Source: Pseudomonas sp. P5_109
Lineage (GTDB): Bacteria > Pseudomonadota > Gammaproteobacteria > Pseudomonadales > Pseudomonadaceae
DNA: 64,000 nt
Reading direction: 5' to 3'
Assembly (NCBI RefSeq): GCF_034009455.1
Contig: NZ_CP125380.1
Coordinates: 3,051,501-3,115,500 of the forward strand
Shown: piece by piece, positions 35,354-43,984 of the stretch
How the letters are laid out: every line of letters starts with the position of its first letter
Position numbering within the stretch: position 1 is the first letter of the stretch
The notes under the pieces: model-generated
Seen by the model: only the letters and a program-made list of their open reading frames with translations
Told to the model about the DNA's origin: nothing
Database searches by the model: none
Program-made: the position numbers and the translations under genes

Positions 35354-36634
35354 TTACAACACCAGATGCGGCAACCACAGCGAAATGGCAGGAATGTAGG
35401 TCACGGCCATCAGCACCAGGAACAGCACCGCGTAGAACGGCAGCAGCGCCTTGACGGTTGATTCGATACTGACTTTACCCACGGCCGACCCCACGAACAG
35501 TACCGCGCCCACCGGCGGTGTGATCAAACCGATGCCCAGGTTGACCAGCATGATCATGCCGAACTGTACCGGGTCCACGCCAATGCCGAGGATCACCGGC
35601 ATCAGGATCGGCGTGAGGATCAGGATCAGCGGCGCCATGTCCATGACCGTACCGAGCAACAGCAGCATGACGTTGATGCACATCAGGATCACGTAGCGGT
35701 TGTCCGACAGGGTCAGGAACAGCGTGGTGATCTTCGCCGGGATCTGCATCAGGGTCATGATGTAGCCGAAGCTGGCGGCGAAACCGATCAGGATCATCAC
35801 GATCGAGATCGTGCGCACGGTGCGGTGCATCAGTTTTGGCAGTTCGCTCCATTTGTAGTCGCGGTAGATGAACATGGTCACGAAGAACGACCACAGCACC
35901 GCAATCGCCGCCGACTCGGTCGCGGTGAAAATGCCGGACAGAATGCCGCCGAGGATGATCACCATCGCCATCAGGCCCCACAGCGCTTCGCCGCAGATCT
36001 TCAGCGCTTCGCGCATCGGGATGACTTCACCCTTGGGGTAGTCGCGCTTCTTGGCGAAGATCAAGCACAACACCATCAGGCATGCGCTCATCAACAGGCC
36101 CGGCACCACGCCGGCCATGAACAGCGAGGCAATCGACACCGTGCCGCCGGCGGCCAGCGAGTAGAGCACCGAGTTGTGGCTGGGCGGTGTCAGCAAGGCT
36201 TGCACCGAACCGCTGACGGTCACCGCCGTGGCGAATTCCCGGGGATAGCCGCGACGTTCCATTTCTGGAATCAGCACCGAACCGACCGAGGCGGTGTCCG
36301 CCACTGAGGAGCCGGAGATCGCGCCGAAAAAGGTCGAGGCCATGATGTTGACCAGCGACAAGCCACCACGCACGAAACCGACCAGCACCCCGGCGAACGC
36401 CACCAGGCGTCGGGACATGCCGCCCTCGGCCATGATCGCACCCGCCAGTACAAAGAACGGGATGGCCAGCAGGGAGAACTTGTTCACGCCCCCGGCGACC
36501 TGAATCATCAGGGCCTGGAACGGAATGTCGATCCACCATGCACCGATCAGGGCGGCAAACCCCAGGGCGTAGGCGACCGGCATGCCGATCAGGATCAACG
36601 CGATAAAACTGCCCAACAGAATAAATGCGTCCAT
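35354..36634 (-). CDS. TRAP transporter large permease (DctM-like)
   Basis: A 426-residue membrane protein with about 12 segments, the large subunit of a tripartite ATP-independent periplasmic transporter. Typical segments: LIGMPVAYALGFAALIGAWW, SLLAIPFFVLAGAIMAEGGMSRRLVAFA, FFGAISGSSVADTASVGSVLIPEMERRGYPREFATAV and GMIMLVNLGIGLITPPVGAVLFVGSAVG. It directly abuts dctQ. With DctP and uronate dehydrogenase in the same cluster, the substrate is probably D-glucuronate/galacturonate (inference). Confidence 0.94.
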   Translation of the reverse strand: MDAFILLGSFIALILIGMPVAYALGFAALIGAWWIDIPFQALMIQVAGGVNKFSLLAIPFFVLAGAIMAEGGMSRRLVAFAGVLVGFVRGGLSLVNIMASTFFGAISGSSVADTASVGSVLIPEMERRGYPREFATAVTVSGSVQALLTPPSHNSVLYSLAAGGTVSIASLFMAGVVPGLLMSACLMVLCLIFAKKRDYPKGEVIPMREALKICGEALWGLMAMVIILGGILSGIFTATESAAIAVLWSFFVTMFIYRDYKWSELPKLMHRTVRTISIVMILIGFAASFGYIMTLMQIPAKITTLFLTLSDNRYVILMCINVMLLLLGTVMDMAPLILILTPILMPVILGIGVDPVQFGMIMLVNLGIGLITPPVGAVLFVGSAVGKVSIESTVKALLPFYAVLFLVLMAVTYIPAISLWLPHLVL

Positions 36635-37162
36635 TCAGGCAGCCCCTTCGTTTTCTTCAACGAGGTCGAAACGCACGACCCGGCGGTTGCTCTGGTCACC
36701 GAGCAGGAGTTTTTCCAGGACAAACACCAGCGTCAGCACGCCGCCCACCGGAATCGGCATGTAGGTGATGCCCACACGCAAGGTCGGCAGGGCGCTCATG
36801 AACTGGTTCCAGGTGGACATGCACAGCTTGCTGCCCCAGATGGCCATGAACAGGCAGATCGTTGCCATCAGCAGTTGCGCGAACACGGCCATGGCCTTGC
36901 GCAGATGCGCCGGCATGCGGTCGGTGAGCATGGCCACTGCCATGTGCGAACCGGACCGGTAGCTGGCAGCGGCGCCGATGAAGGTGAACACCATCATCAG
37001 CAGAATCGCCGTGGGCTCCGGCCAACTGGAGCCGGTGCCGAGGACGTAGCGGGCGAACACGCCCCAGGGAATGATTAACGCAATGGCCAGAACGGAGAGC
37101 CCGGCGACCCAGATACAGGTCATGTAGAGCTTGTCATTGATGCCTAGCAGCAGATTCTTCAT
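36635..37162 (-). CDS. TRAP transporter small permease (DctQ-like)
   Basis: A 175-residue protein with four predicted membrane segments (WVAGLSVLAIALIIPWGVFARYVLG, AILLMMVFTFIGAAASYRSG, AVFAQLLMATICLFMAIWGS, YMPIPVGGVLTLVFVLEKLLLG), typical of DctQ. ATG 37162 (MKNLLLGINDK) is preferred; an upstream ATG at 37189 would add nine residues. It joins DctM to form the membrane complex. Confidence 0.92.
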   Translation of the reverse strand: MKNLLLGINDKLYMTCIWVAGLSVLAIALIIPWGVFARYVLGTGSSWPEPTAILLMMVFTFIGAAASYRSGSHMAVAMLTDRMPAHLRKAMAVFAQLLMATICLFMAIWGSKLCMSTWNQFMSALPTLRVGITYMPIPVGGVLTLVFVLEKLLLGDQSNRRVVRFDLVEENEGAA

Positions 37163-37240
37163 CGGGTTCCACCGTAACCGGGCGCGCACTGACGTACACC
37201 AACGTCAGCGGCGCCGGGCCTTTCTTGAGTGCAGGGAGGG

Positions 37241-38212
37241 TTACTGAACGGCTTCGATACGCTTGATCAGGTCGGCGTAAGGTGCGCCGTATTTCTCGCG
37301 GATCGAGGCGGTTGCCTCATAGAAAGGTTTCTTGTCGACGGTGATGAACTCGACGCCTGCGGCCTTGAGTTTTTCCTCACTGCTGGCCGATTTTGCATCC
37401 CACAGGGTACGTTCCTGAGCCTGTGCCGCCTTGGCGGTTTTCTTCACCAGGGCCTGTTGCTCCGGGGTGAGTTTTTCCCAAGTGATTTTCGACATCACGA
37501 TCGGCTCGGGCAGAATCAGGTGGCCGGTCAGGCTGTAGAATTTGGCGTTCTGGTAGTGGTTGTGTTCGAGCAGGGTCGGTGGGTTGTTTTCCGCGCCGTC
37601 GATCACACCGGTTTGCAAGGCACTGAAGATTTCCCCGGTGTCCATCGCAATGCCGTTGCCACCCATGGCGTTGATGGTTTCGATGAACATCGGGTTGCCT
37701 TGCACGCGGATCTTCATGCCCTTGAGGTCTTCAAGGCTGCGTACCGGTTTTTTGGTGTAGATGTTGCGCGTGCCACCGTCCATCCAGGCCAGGGCGACCA
37801 GGTTGAATTCGGAGTTGGTGATCTTGTCGAGGATTTCGTCGCCGACCTCACCGTCGATGACCTTGCGCATGTGCGCCTGGTCGCGGAACACGAACGGCAT
37901 GTTGAACACGTTCACGTCCGGCACCACCGGGCCGACGATGCCAAGGCTGACCCGGGCCATCTGGATGGCGCCGACCTGGGCCTGTTCGACCACTTCTTTT
38001 TCCGAGCCGAGTACGCCACCGGCGAACATCTTGAAGGTCAGCGCACCGTTGCTGTCGGCGACCAGGGTTTTACCCAGTTGCTCTTCAGCCACCACGGTCG
38101 GGTAACCGGCGGGGTGGATGTCGGCGAATTTGATTTCCAGCGCCTGGGCGGCACTGCTGAGGGAGAAGGCGAACGGGAGTGCAGCGGCGAGCAAGGTGCG
38201 TTTGAAGTCCAT
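37241..38212 (-). CDS. TRAP transporter solute-binding protein (DctP-like)
   Basis: A 323-residue periplasmic DctP-family protein. It has a signal peptide (LLAAALPFAFSLSSAAQA), ALEIKFADIHPAGYPTVVAEEQLGK, and the ligand-carboxylate region KGMKIRVQGNPMFIETINAMG with the Arg of R-V-Q-G expected to bind the carboxylate of an organic acid. The cluster with uronate dehydrogenase suggests uronate as ligand. It is followed after 78 bp by dctQ. Confidence 0.92.
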   Translation of the reverse strand: MDFKRTLLAAALPFAFSLSSAAQALEIKFADIHPAGYPTVVAEEQLGKTLVADSNGALTFKMFAGGVLGSEKEVVEQAQVGAIQMARVSLGIVGPVVPDVNVFNMPFVFRDQAHMRKVIDGEVGDEILDKITNSEFNLVALAWMDGGTRNIYTKKPVRSLEDLKGMKIRVQGNPMFIETINAMGGNGIAMDTGEIFSALQTGVIDGAENNPPTLLEHNHYQNAKFYSLTGHLILPEPIVMSKITWEKLTPEQQALVKKTAKAAQAQERTLWDAKSASSEEKLKAAGVEFITVDKKPFYEATASIREKYGAPYADLIKRIEAVQ

Positions 38213-38288
38213 GGGGGTGTCTCCAGTTTTATTGTTTTTTTATTCAAGGCACAGCGATGCAGCGGGAGCGCTTTTCTGTCGAGGTTGC

Positions 38289-39176
38289 TCAATCGTTGAA
38301 ACGGGGTTCGGGTAAACCTTTGACGCCGGGATCGAGGGCGAACACGCCACCGGCCAGTGATTGCGGGTCATGGTCGTCGCCGGGGCGGATCGAGGTCACG
38401 AAGAGCGTGTCCAGTCGAGGGCCACCGAAGGCGCACATGGTGGGTTTTTTCACCGGTACGGCGAGGGAACGGTCGAGTCGGCCGTCGGGAGTGAAGCGGT
38501 GGATCAGGCCGGCGTCGTTGGCGCAAATCCAGTAGCAGCCATCGGCATCGACCGCAGCGCCATCGGGGCGACCTTCGTGCTGGTTCATGTCGACGAACAC
38601 CCGGCGATTGGAGGGGGTGCCGGTGTCGATGTCGTAATCGAAGGCCCAGATCTGCTGGACCTGCGGGTGGGAATCGGACAGGTACATCGTACGCCCGTCC
38701 GGGCTGAAGCCCAGGCCGTTGGGCACGATGAACCCGCTCAATTGAGCGTCGAGCGGTCCGTGCTGCCCGGCGCTGTAGCGATACAAGGTGCCGTTGGCGG
38801 CGTTGGCGCCCATGTTCAGCACCATGCTGCCGGCCCAGAAGCGGCCCTGGCGGTCACAGCGGCCGTCGTTCAGGCGCATGTCGGTGCGGGCGTGGTCGAC
38901 GTGGGCCAGCGGTTCACTGTCGAGGCTGCCGTCGTTACGCGTATGCAGGCGGAAGAACCCGCTTTCCATGCCGGCAACCCAGTCGCCGTCAGCATGGCGT
39001 GCAATGCAAGCCAGCATCTGCGGGGTTTTCCAGGCGTCCACCTGGCCGGAATCGGCACGCCAGCGCTGTAAAGCGCCGGCGGGGATATCCACCCAGTACA
39101 GCGCGTTTTCCTCAGGCACCCAGACCGGGCTTTCACCGACCGCGTTGCGGACGTCGACAATCAATTCGGCTTGCAT
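38289..39176 (-). CDS. SMP-30/gluconolactonase family lactonase
   Basis: A 295-residue six-bladed propeller of the SMP-30 family. Metal-site residues are visible in GESPVWVPEENALYWVDI (Glu), DMRLNDGRCDRQGRFW (Asn), FIVPNGLGFSPDGRTMYLSDS (Asn, Asp). Uronate dehydrogenase produces aldarolactone, which such a lactonase hydrolyses to glucarate or galactarate. It lies 52 bp after udh in the same operon. Confidence 0.9.
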   Translation of the reverse strand: MQAELIVDVRNAVGESPVWVPEENALYWVDIPAGALQRWRADSGQVDAWKTPQMLACIARHADGDWVAGMESGFFRLHTRNDGSLDSEPLAHVDHARTDMRLNDGRCDRQGRFWAGSMVLNMGANAANGTLYRYSAGQHGPLDAQLSGFIVPNGLGFSPDGRTMYLSDSHPQVQQIWAFDYDIDTGTPSNRRVFVDMNQHEGRPDGAAVDADGCYWICANDAGLIHRFTPDGRLDRSLAVPVKKPTMCAFGGPRLDTLFVTSIRPGDDHDPQSLAGGVFALDPGVKGLPEPRFND

Positions 39177-39228
39177 GGCAACTCATTCCCTTGGTTTTTG
39201 TTGTGGGGATCAAGTGAGCGGTAAGTGT

Positions 39229-40053
39229 TCAGTCGCCGAACGGGCCGGCAGCGCAGAAGGCGCCGCCCTGATACAGCCGTGCCGGATCATCGGCGGCGGG
39301 CATCGGTTGGGCTTCGACTTTTGCGCGGAACTGTTCGGAGCTGTCCTGCGGGACAAAACCCAGGGCCGATGCGTAGCGGTTGTCCCACCAGATGTCCTTG
39401 TTGTCGGACATGCCGTAGACCACGGTGTGGCCGACGTTCGGGGTGTACAGGGCGCGTTCGAGCAGTTGGGTCAGGTCGCCGAAGCTCAGCCAGGTGCTCA
39501 TCATCCGGCGGTTGTGCGGCTCCGGGAACGAGGAGCCGATGCGCACGCTGACGGTCTCGATGCCATAGCGGTCGAAGTAGAACGTGGCCATGTCTTCGCC
39601 GTAGGACTTGGACAGGCCGTAGTAGCTGTCCGGGCGGCGAGGGGAGTGGGCGTCGATGACTTCGTCTTGCCCGTAGAAGCCGATCACGTGGTTGGAACTG
39701 GCAAAGATCACCCGCTTCACACCGTGGCGACGCGCGGCTTCGTAGATGTGGAATACGCCGCAGATGTTGGCGCCGAGGATTTCTTCGAACGAACGCTCGG
39801 TCGACACGCCGCCGAAATGCAGGATCGCGTCCACGCCTTCGACCAGTTGATGCACCGCTTGCTTGTCGGCGAGGTCGCACGGCATCACTTCTTCACGGTC
39901 ATCGATGGCTGGCGCGATGTCGGCGATGTCCGACAGGCGAATGACATTGGCGTAAGGGCGCAGGCTTTCGCGCAGGACTTTACCGAGGCCACCGGCGGCG
40001 CCGGTCAGCAGCAGGCGGTTGAAAGGGATGCGGGCGGTTGCTGTGGTCGTCAT
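39229..40053 (-). CDS. udh: Uronate dehydrogenase
   Basis: A 274-residue NAD-dependent short-chain (extended) reductase that oxidises D-glucuronate or D-galacturonate at C1. Seen: NAD motif TGAAGGLG, substrate loop HFGGVSTERSFEEIL, catalytic YxxxK in SYYGLSKSYGED, and VSVRIGSSFPEPHNRRMM. It closely resembles Pseudomonas Udh. A perfect GTCGTACGAC palindrome lies 46-55 bp upstream and is shared with the porin gene. Confidence 0.95.
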   Translation of the reverse strand: MTTTATARIPFNRLLLTGAAGGLGKVLRESLRPYANVIRLSDIADIAPAIDDREEVMPCDLADKQAVHQLVEGVDAILHFGGVSTERSFEEILGANICGVFHIYEAARRHGVKRVIFASSNHVIGFYGQDEVIDAHSPRRPDSYYGLSKSYGEDMATFYFDRYGIETVSVRIGSSFPEPHNRRMMSTWLSFGDLTQLLERALYTPNVGHTVVYGMSDNKDIWWDNRYASALGFVPQDSSEQFRAKVEAQPMPAADDPARLYQGGAFCAAGPFGD

Positions 40054-40098
40054 GGGAATCCTGGGCGCGCGGTTGTTGTTATTGATTTGTTGTAGGTT

Positions 40099-40108
40099 GT
40101 CGTACGAC
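40099..40108. promoter_or_regulatory. Candidate operator upstream of udh
   Basis: GTCGTACGAC, a perfect 10-bp palindrome 46-55 bp before udh. A near copy (GTCGTACAAC) lies 44-53 bp before the porin gene. GTAC-centred dyads like this are typical of GntR/FadR-type repressors; no such regulator lies in the window. Confidence 0.5.
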
Positions 40109-40218
40109 TAGGCGAAGTATCGTTAGGGTTTCCGGCTCTTGTCAACGCGACATTGGTGGAAATTGACGGAGGGTCGTTTCTGTTTGCCGGATTAAACATC
40201 CGGCTTGAAATGCCATCC

Positions 40219-40308
40219 TGTGGGAGCGGGCTTGCTCGCGAAGGCACCGTCACATCCAACCTACATGTCGCCCATGCTAACGCTTTCGCGAGCAAGCCCG
40301 CTCCCACA
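40219..40308. repeat. REPIN between udh and the porin gene
   Basis: TGTGGGAGCGGGCTTGCTCGCGAA-type inverted pair in the 267-bp gap of the uronate cluster. Confidence 0.9.
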
Positions 40309-40320
40309 GGGGGTGTGTGT

Positions 40321-41616
40321 TTACAACAGGCTGATCGGATAGCTGATGAAAATCCGGTTCTCATCGAATTCGTTGGTGCTGAAGTCCTTGCGAATGCTCG
40401 CGTTGCGCCATTTCACGTTGAGGTTCTTCAGCGCACCGCTCTGCACCGTGTAGGCCAGTTCCGATTCGCGGCCCCATTCCTTGCCATCGGTGATCGCGCC
40501 GGTGTGCACGTTGTCGCCGCTGATGTAGCGGTTCATCAGGGTCAGGCCGGGAATGCCGAGGGCAGCGAAGTTGTAGTCGTGGCGCACCTGCCAGGATTTC
40601 TCCCGGGCGTTGTCATAGCTGGAGTTGTAGCTGTCGTTGGCCAGGGTGCCGCCGCTGGTGCCGTTGACCCGCATCCACACGTCGTCACCGGTGAGTTTTT
40701 GCAGGCCGACATAGAAAGTGTTGCCGCCATATTTGGCCGAGAGCAGGGCAAATGCGGTCTTGTTGTCGAGGTCGCCGGCCTTGGCGCTGCCGTCTTCCTT
40801 GCCGATGAAGTAGCCCAGGTTGGCACCCAGGGTCCAGTCGCCGACGGGCTGGCTGTGGGTCAGGTTGAAGTATTGCTGCTGGTAAATGTCACTGAGTTCC
40901 GAGTACCAGACGCCGACCTGCGTGCGCTTTTCATTGAACGCGTATTCACCGCCGCCGAAGTTGAAACGGTCCGAGGTGAACGCCGTTTTGCCGTTCATGA
41001 ACATGTCTTCCATGCTCGCGTCGTTGCGCGGGCTGTTTTTCTGGAATTGACCGCCGTACAGCGTCAGGCCAGTGATTTCAGTGGAGGTCACCTGGGCGCC
41101 CTGGAAGGTCTGCGGCAGCGAGCGGCCATCGTCGGAGCGCAGGATCGGCAGCACCGGCATCCATTCGCCGACCTTCAATTCGGTTTTCGAAATCTTGCCT
41201 TTGAGCGCCACACCCAGCCGGCCGAAATTGTCGGCGGGGCGGCCGTCATCGTGGATCGGCAACAACTGCGTGCCACCGGTGCCTTTACCGCCATCGAGCT
41301 TCTGCGAGTACAGGCCCAGTACATCCACACCGAAGCCCACCGGGCCCTGGGTGAACCCGGACCGGGCATCGAGGATGAAGTTTTGCGTCCACTCTTCAGC
41401 CTTGCCCTGGGGGTAGGCCGGGTTGGTGTAGTTGCGGTTGAAGTAGGCGTTACGCAGGTTCAGCGTGGCCTTGGCGTCGTCGGTGAAACCTTCGGCCTGG
41501 CAAGTCATGGGCAGGGCGAGGGCCAGGCTGCTGCAGCCGATCAGGCTCAGGGCATGACGACGGGAAAAGTTTGCACGCGAAGAACGGGCGGAGGAATTGC
41601 GGACGAACTTGCTCAC
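40321..41616 (-). CDS. OprD-family outer-membrane porin
   Basis: A 431-residue porin with a long signal region (RRHALSLIGCSSLALALPMTCQA) followed by EGFTDDAKATLNLRNAYFNRNYTNPAYPQGKAEEW, diagnostic of the OprD family, and repeated beta-strand motifs (SLTHSQPVGDWTLGANLGYFIG, RHDYNFAALGIPGLTLMNRYISGD). It is the uptake channel, likely for uronates or aldarates given the neighbours. It is transcribed from its own operator-like site (41646-41670). Confidence 0.92.
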   Translation of the reverse strand: MSKFVRNSSARSSRANFSRRHALSLIGCSSLALALPMTCQAEGFTDDAKATLNLRNAYFNRNYTNPAYPQGKAEEWTQNFILDARSGFTQGPVGFGVDVLGLYSQKLDGGKGTGGTQLLPIHDDGRPADNFGRLGVALKGKISKTELKVGEWMPVLPILRSDDGRSLPQTFQGAQVTSTEITGLTLYGGQFQKNSPRNDASMEDMFMNGKTAFTSDRFNFGGGEYAFNEKRTQVGVWYSELSDIYQQQYFNLTHSQPVGDWTLGANLGYFIGKEDGSAKAGDLDNKTAFALLSAKYGGNTFYVGLQKLTGDDVWMRVNGTSGGTLANDSYNSSYDNAREKSWQVRHDYNFAALGIPGLTLMNRYISGDNVHTGAITDGKEWGRESELAYTVQSGALKNLNVKWRNASIRKDFSTNEFDENRIFISYPISLL

Positions 41617-41645
41617 TGTGACGCTCCCTTGTTTCTTGTTTTTAT

Positions 41646-41670
41646 TGTTGTCATACGTCGTCGTACAACA
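41646..41670. promoter_or_regulatory. Candidate operator upstream of the OprD-type porin
   Basis: Contains GTTGTCATAC and GTCGTACAAC, a dyad sharing the GTCGTAC.AC core with the udh site. Probably the same GntR-type regulator (inference). Confidence 0.5.
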
Positions 41671-41763
41671 TTGGGGGCGATATTTGCGGGATTTTTGTGG
41701 GTTGTCAATGGGAAGTTATACGATGACTTGGTGCAAAGGATTGTATTTGCGTAGGTGAGCCTT

Positions 41764-41857
41764 TGTGGCGAGGGGGCTTGCCCCCGTTGGGTCGCGCAGC
41801 GGCCCCAAAAAAAGGGACTGCTGCGCAGTCCAACGGGGGCAAGCCCCCTCGCCACAA
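41764..41857. repeat. REPIN (GTGGCGAGGGGGCTTGCCCCCGTTGG type)
   Basis: Inverted pair with inner CGCGCAGCGGCCCC/GGGACTGCTGCGCAG; lies between the porin promoter and the copD 3' end. Confidence 0.9.
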
Positions 41858-41885
41858 AAGCCCACACCCACAGGGGATGGGGTGA

Positions 41886-42743
41886 TTAGCTGGAAATCAT
41901 CGGGGGTAGGGTGCCCAGCAGCGAAACCGCCGCCACTGCGCCAATCCCCAGCAGCCATTCCAGCATCACGCTGGAGCGCAAAGTCGCCAGACGCTGCTCG
42001 CAGTCATCGATGCGCAGCCGATTGAACAGCGCCAGACCCAGCATCGCCGCCACGAGCGCGGCCTTGATCAACAGGATCAAGGCAAATCCGCTGAACAGCG
42101 GCGTCGGCCAGAATGCCCCGGTGAGCACCCGCACATTGATCAGCCCGGTGATCAGCAACCCGGCGACCAACCCGTAACCGATGCCGCTGAAACGCAGCAA
42201 CAACGTGCGCATCGAATGCCCCGCAGGCGCTCGCAGAATCATCACCAGCAACATCAGGCCGCCGAGCCAGGCACCGACGCAGATCAAGTGAATGAGTTGA
42301 TTGAGGATCAGCAAATGCCCGGCGGTGCCATCGAGCATGGCGCCGTGGCCGACCGGGGCCAGGGTGGCCAGCAGCAAGCCGCTGAGGATCAGGCGCAGCG
42401 CAAGGTTGGCGCGCAGTGGGCTCAGCAGTAACGCCACCAATGCGATGTTGATCAGCAAATGCCAGCGCCAGACCTGGCCGAAAAAAGTATTGCCCAGTAC
42501 CAGGCCCAGGGTCGGCGGATCGAAGGCCGCGTCCCAGGCCCCGGCCATGCTCGCGGTAATCAGCAATAACCAGCAGGCACCACTGAGCAGCGCCACTCCA
42601 GCCAACCAACGGGTGGTCCGTGCCAGACGCTGATCCAGCGCTGTTTCGCCACTTGCAAGCAACGGCCTGAACACCCAGGCCCCGAACAGCATCAGCACCA
42701 CGATGAAATGCAGGAAGCGGCACAGCACCAGCGCGCTCGCCAT
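41886..42743 (-). CDS. copD: Copper resistance protein D family membrane protein
   Basis: A 285-residue membrane protein with about eight segments (VLCRFLHFIVVLMLFGAWVF, WLAGVALLSGACWLLLITAS, HLLINIALVALLLS, LIHLICVGAWLGGLMLLV and others), typical of CopD/PcoD, which moves copper across the inner membrane. Conserved His lies in the HLICVGAWLGG segment. It is three bp after copC, as usual for copCD. Confidence 0.92.
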   Translation of the reverse strand: MASALVLCRFLHFIVVLMLFGAWVFRPLLASGETALDQRLARTTRWLAGVALLSGACWLLLITASMAGAWDAAFDPPTLGLVLGNTFFGQVWRWHLLINIALVALLLSPLRANLALRLILSGLLLATLAPVGHGAMLDGTAGHLLILNQLIHLICVGAWLGGLMLLVMILRAPAGHSMRTLLLRFSGIGYGLVAGLLITGLINVRVLTGAFWPTPLFSGFALILLIKAALVAAMLGLALFNRLRIDDCEQRLATLRSSVMLEWLLGIGAVAAVSLLGTLPPMISS

Positions 42744-42746
42744 GAA

Positions 42747-43112
42747 TTACTGGCCCACCTTGAAGGCGTAGGCACCTTCGCTTTTGTGGGTGTCGACGGA
42801 CACGGCGTGCCATTCGACTTTGTAGGCGCCGGCGGTCAACGGCTCGGCCGGGGTGACGATCAGGGTCTTCTTGTCGCTGCCTTCGGTGGTCAACGCTTTG
42901 ACCGCCACCGATGCGCCATCCCGGGTCAGGGTGACTTTGGTGAAACTGGCCTCGACACCCTCGGAGAACTCCAGGCGCAATTGCGTTGGCGCGGTCACGG
43001 TGCTGTCGGCGGCCGGTGTCTGGCTTTTCAGGTGGGCGTGGGCAAATGCCGAAGAAGCGGCAAGCAGCGAGCCGAGCAGGGCAGTGATGGTCAGGGTTTT
43101 CTTGAGCAGCAT
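42747..43112 (-). CDS. copC: Periplasmic copper-binding protein CopC
   Basis: A 121-residue protein with a signal peptide ending SSAFA, then mature HAHLKSQTPAADS, which gives the N-terminal His of the CopC Cu(II) site. The remaining site residues are probably the Asp and His in VSVDTHKSEG. EWHAVSVDTHKSEGAYAFKVG is the family C-terminus. It delivers copper to CopD. Confidence 0.95.
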   Translation of the reverse strand: MLLKKTLTITALLGSLLAASSAFAHAHLKSQTPAADSTVTAPTQLRLEFSEGVEASFTKVTLTRDGASVAVKALTTEGSDKKTLIVTPAEPLTAGAYKVEWHAVSVDTHKSEGAYAFKVGQ

Positions 43113-43247
43113 CGTGAGTACCTATGGCAGTTTCCAAGTGCGCTGAGTTTAGCGTTACGACAGCGGCTGTACGAAGTTTCGTTTTCCCCTGTCGCCGCAG
43201 TCCAGAGCGGATGCTAGTCTTGCTCAACGTTGTTGTCGGGGACCCGC

Positions 43248-43868
43248 ATGGGCAATCACAAGATCGAGATTCGTCGCAGTAACGTCGAAAAAATCCTGTT
43301 GGGGGCGGAAAAGGTCTTCGCTGAAAAGGGCTTCGGCAGCACGGCCATGGCCGACATCGCCGCTGAAGTGCAATTGCCGCGTTCCAACCTGCACTACTAC
43401 TTCAGCACCAAGACCGAACTGTACAGTGCGGTGTTGTTCGATTTGCTGGAAGTCTGGAAGCAGGACGCGCTGTGTTTCGAGATGTTCGACGACCCGCGCG
43501 TGGTGCTCAGCAGCTACATCCGCGCCAAGATGAACCATTCCCGCAGCCGGCCTTATGGTTCGAAAGTCTGGGCCAACGAAATCATCCACGGCGCGCCGAC
43601 CCTCGGCACAGCGCTGGATGTGAGCCTGTACGACTGGGCCAAGATGAAGGAAGCGAAAATCCGCCAGTGGGTGGACGACAAGCGCATCCTGCCGGTGGAA
43701 CCGTCGAGCCTGCTGTACATGATCTGGGCCTCGACCCAGCACTATGCCGACTTCGATCACCAGGTGAATATTCTCAACGACCACCAGCCGCTGTCGGACA
43801 TGCAGTTCGAAAGGGCGGTGCAGACGGTGACCAGTGTGATTTTGCGGGGGATTGGGTTGGAGCCTTGA
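43248..43868 (+). CDS. TetR-family regulator, RutR-like
   Basis: A 206-residue TetR regulator. The N-terminal HTH (about 8-55: NVEKILLGAEKVFAEKGFGSTAMADIAAEVQLPRSNLHYYFSTK) is followed by a RutR-like C-terminal domain (RPYGSKVWANEIIHGAP, LLYMIWASTQHYADFDHQV). RutR senses uracil or thymine and controls pyrimidine use. The gene is convergent with preA. ATG 43248 is used; an earlier one in frame adds six residues. Candidate site: the dyads at 48420-48478. Confidence 0.87.
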   Translation: MGNHKIEIRRSNVEKILLGAEKVFAEKGFGSTAMADIAAEVQLPRSNLHYYFSTKTELYSAVLFDLLEVWKQDALCFEMFDDPRVVLSSYIRAKMNHSRSRPYGSKVWANEIIHGAPTLGTALDVSLYDWAKMKEAKIRQWVDDKRILPVEPSSLLYMIWASTQHYADFDHQVNILNDHQPLSDMQFERAVQTVTSVILRGIGLEP

Positions 43869-43893
43869 GGTTGGGTGGTGTGGCTGCCGGCCT

Positions 43894-43960
43894 CTTCGCG
43901 AGCAAGCCCGCTCCCACATTGGAATGCATTCCAAATGTGGGAGCGGGCTTGCTCGCGAAG
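43894..43960. repeat. Head-to-head REPIN, almost fully palindromic
   Basis: Outward-facing pair with loop GGAATGCATTCC, so nearly all 67 bp are one palindrome. It lies between convergent tetR and preA and could work as a bidirectional terminator. Confidence 0.9.
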
Positions 43961-43984
43961 GCGCCAGATCAGGCGCCGCAGATT

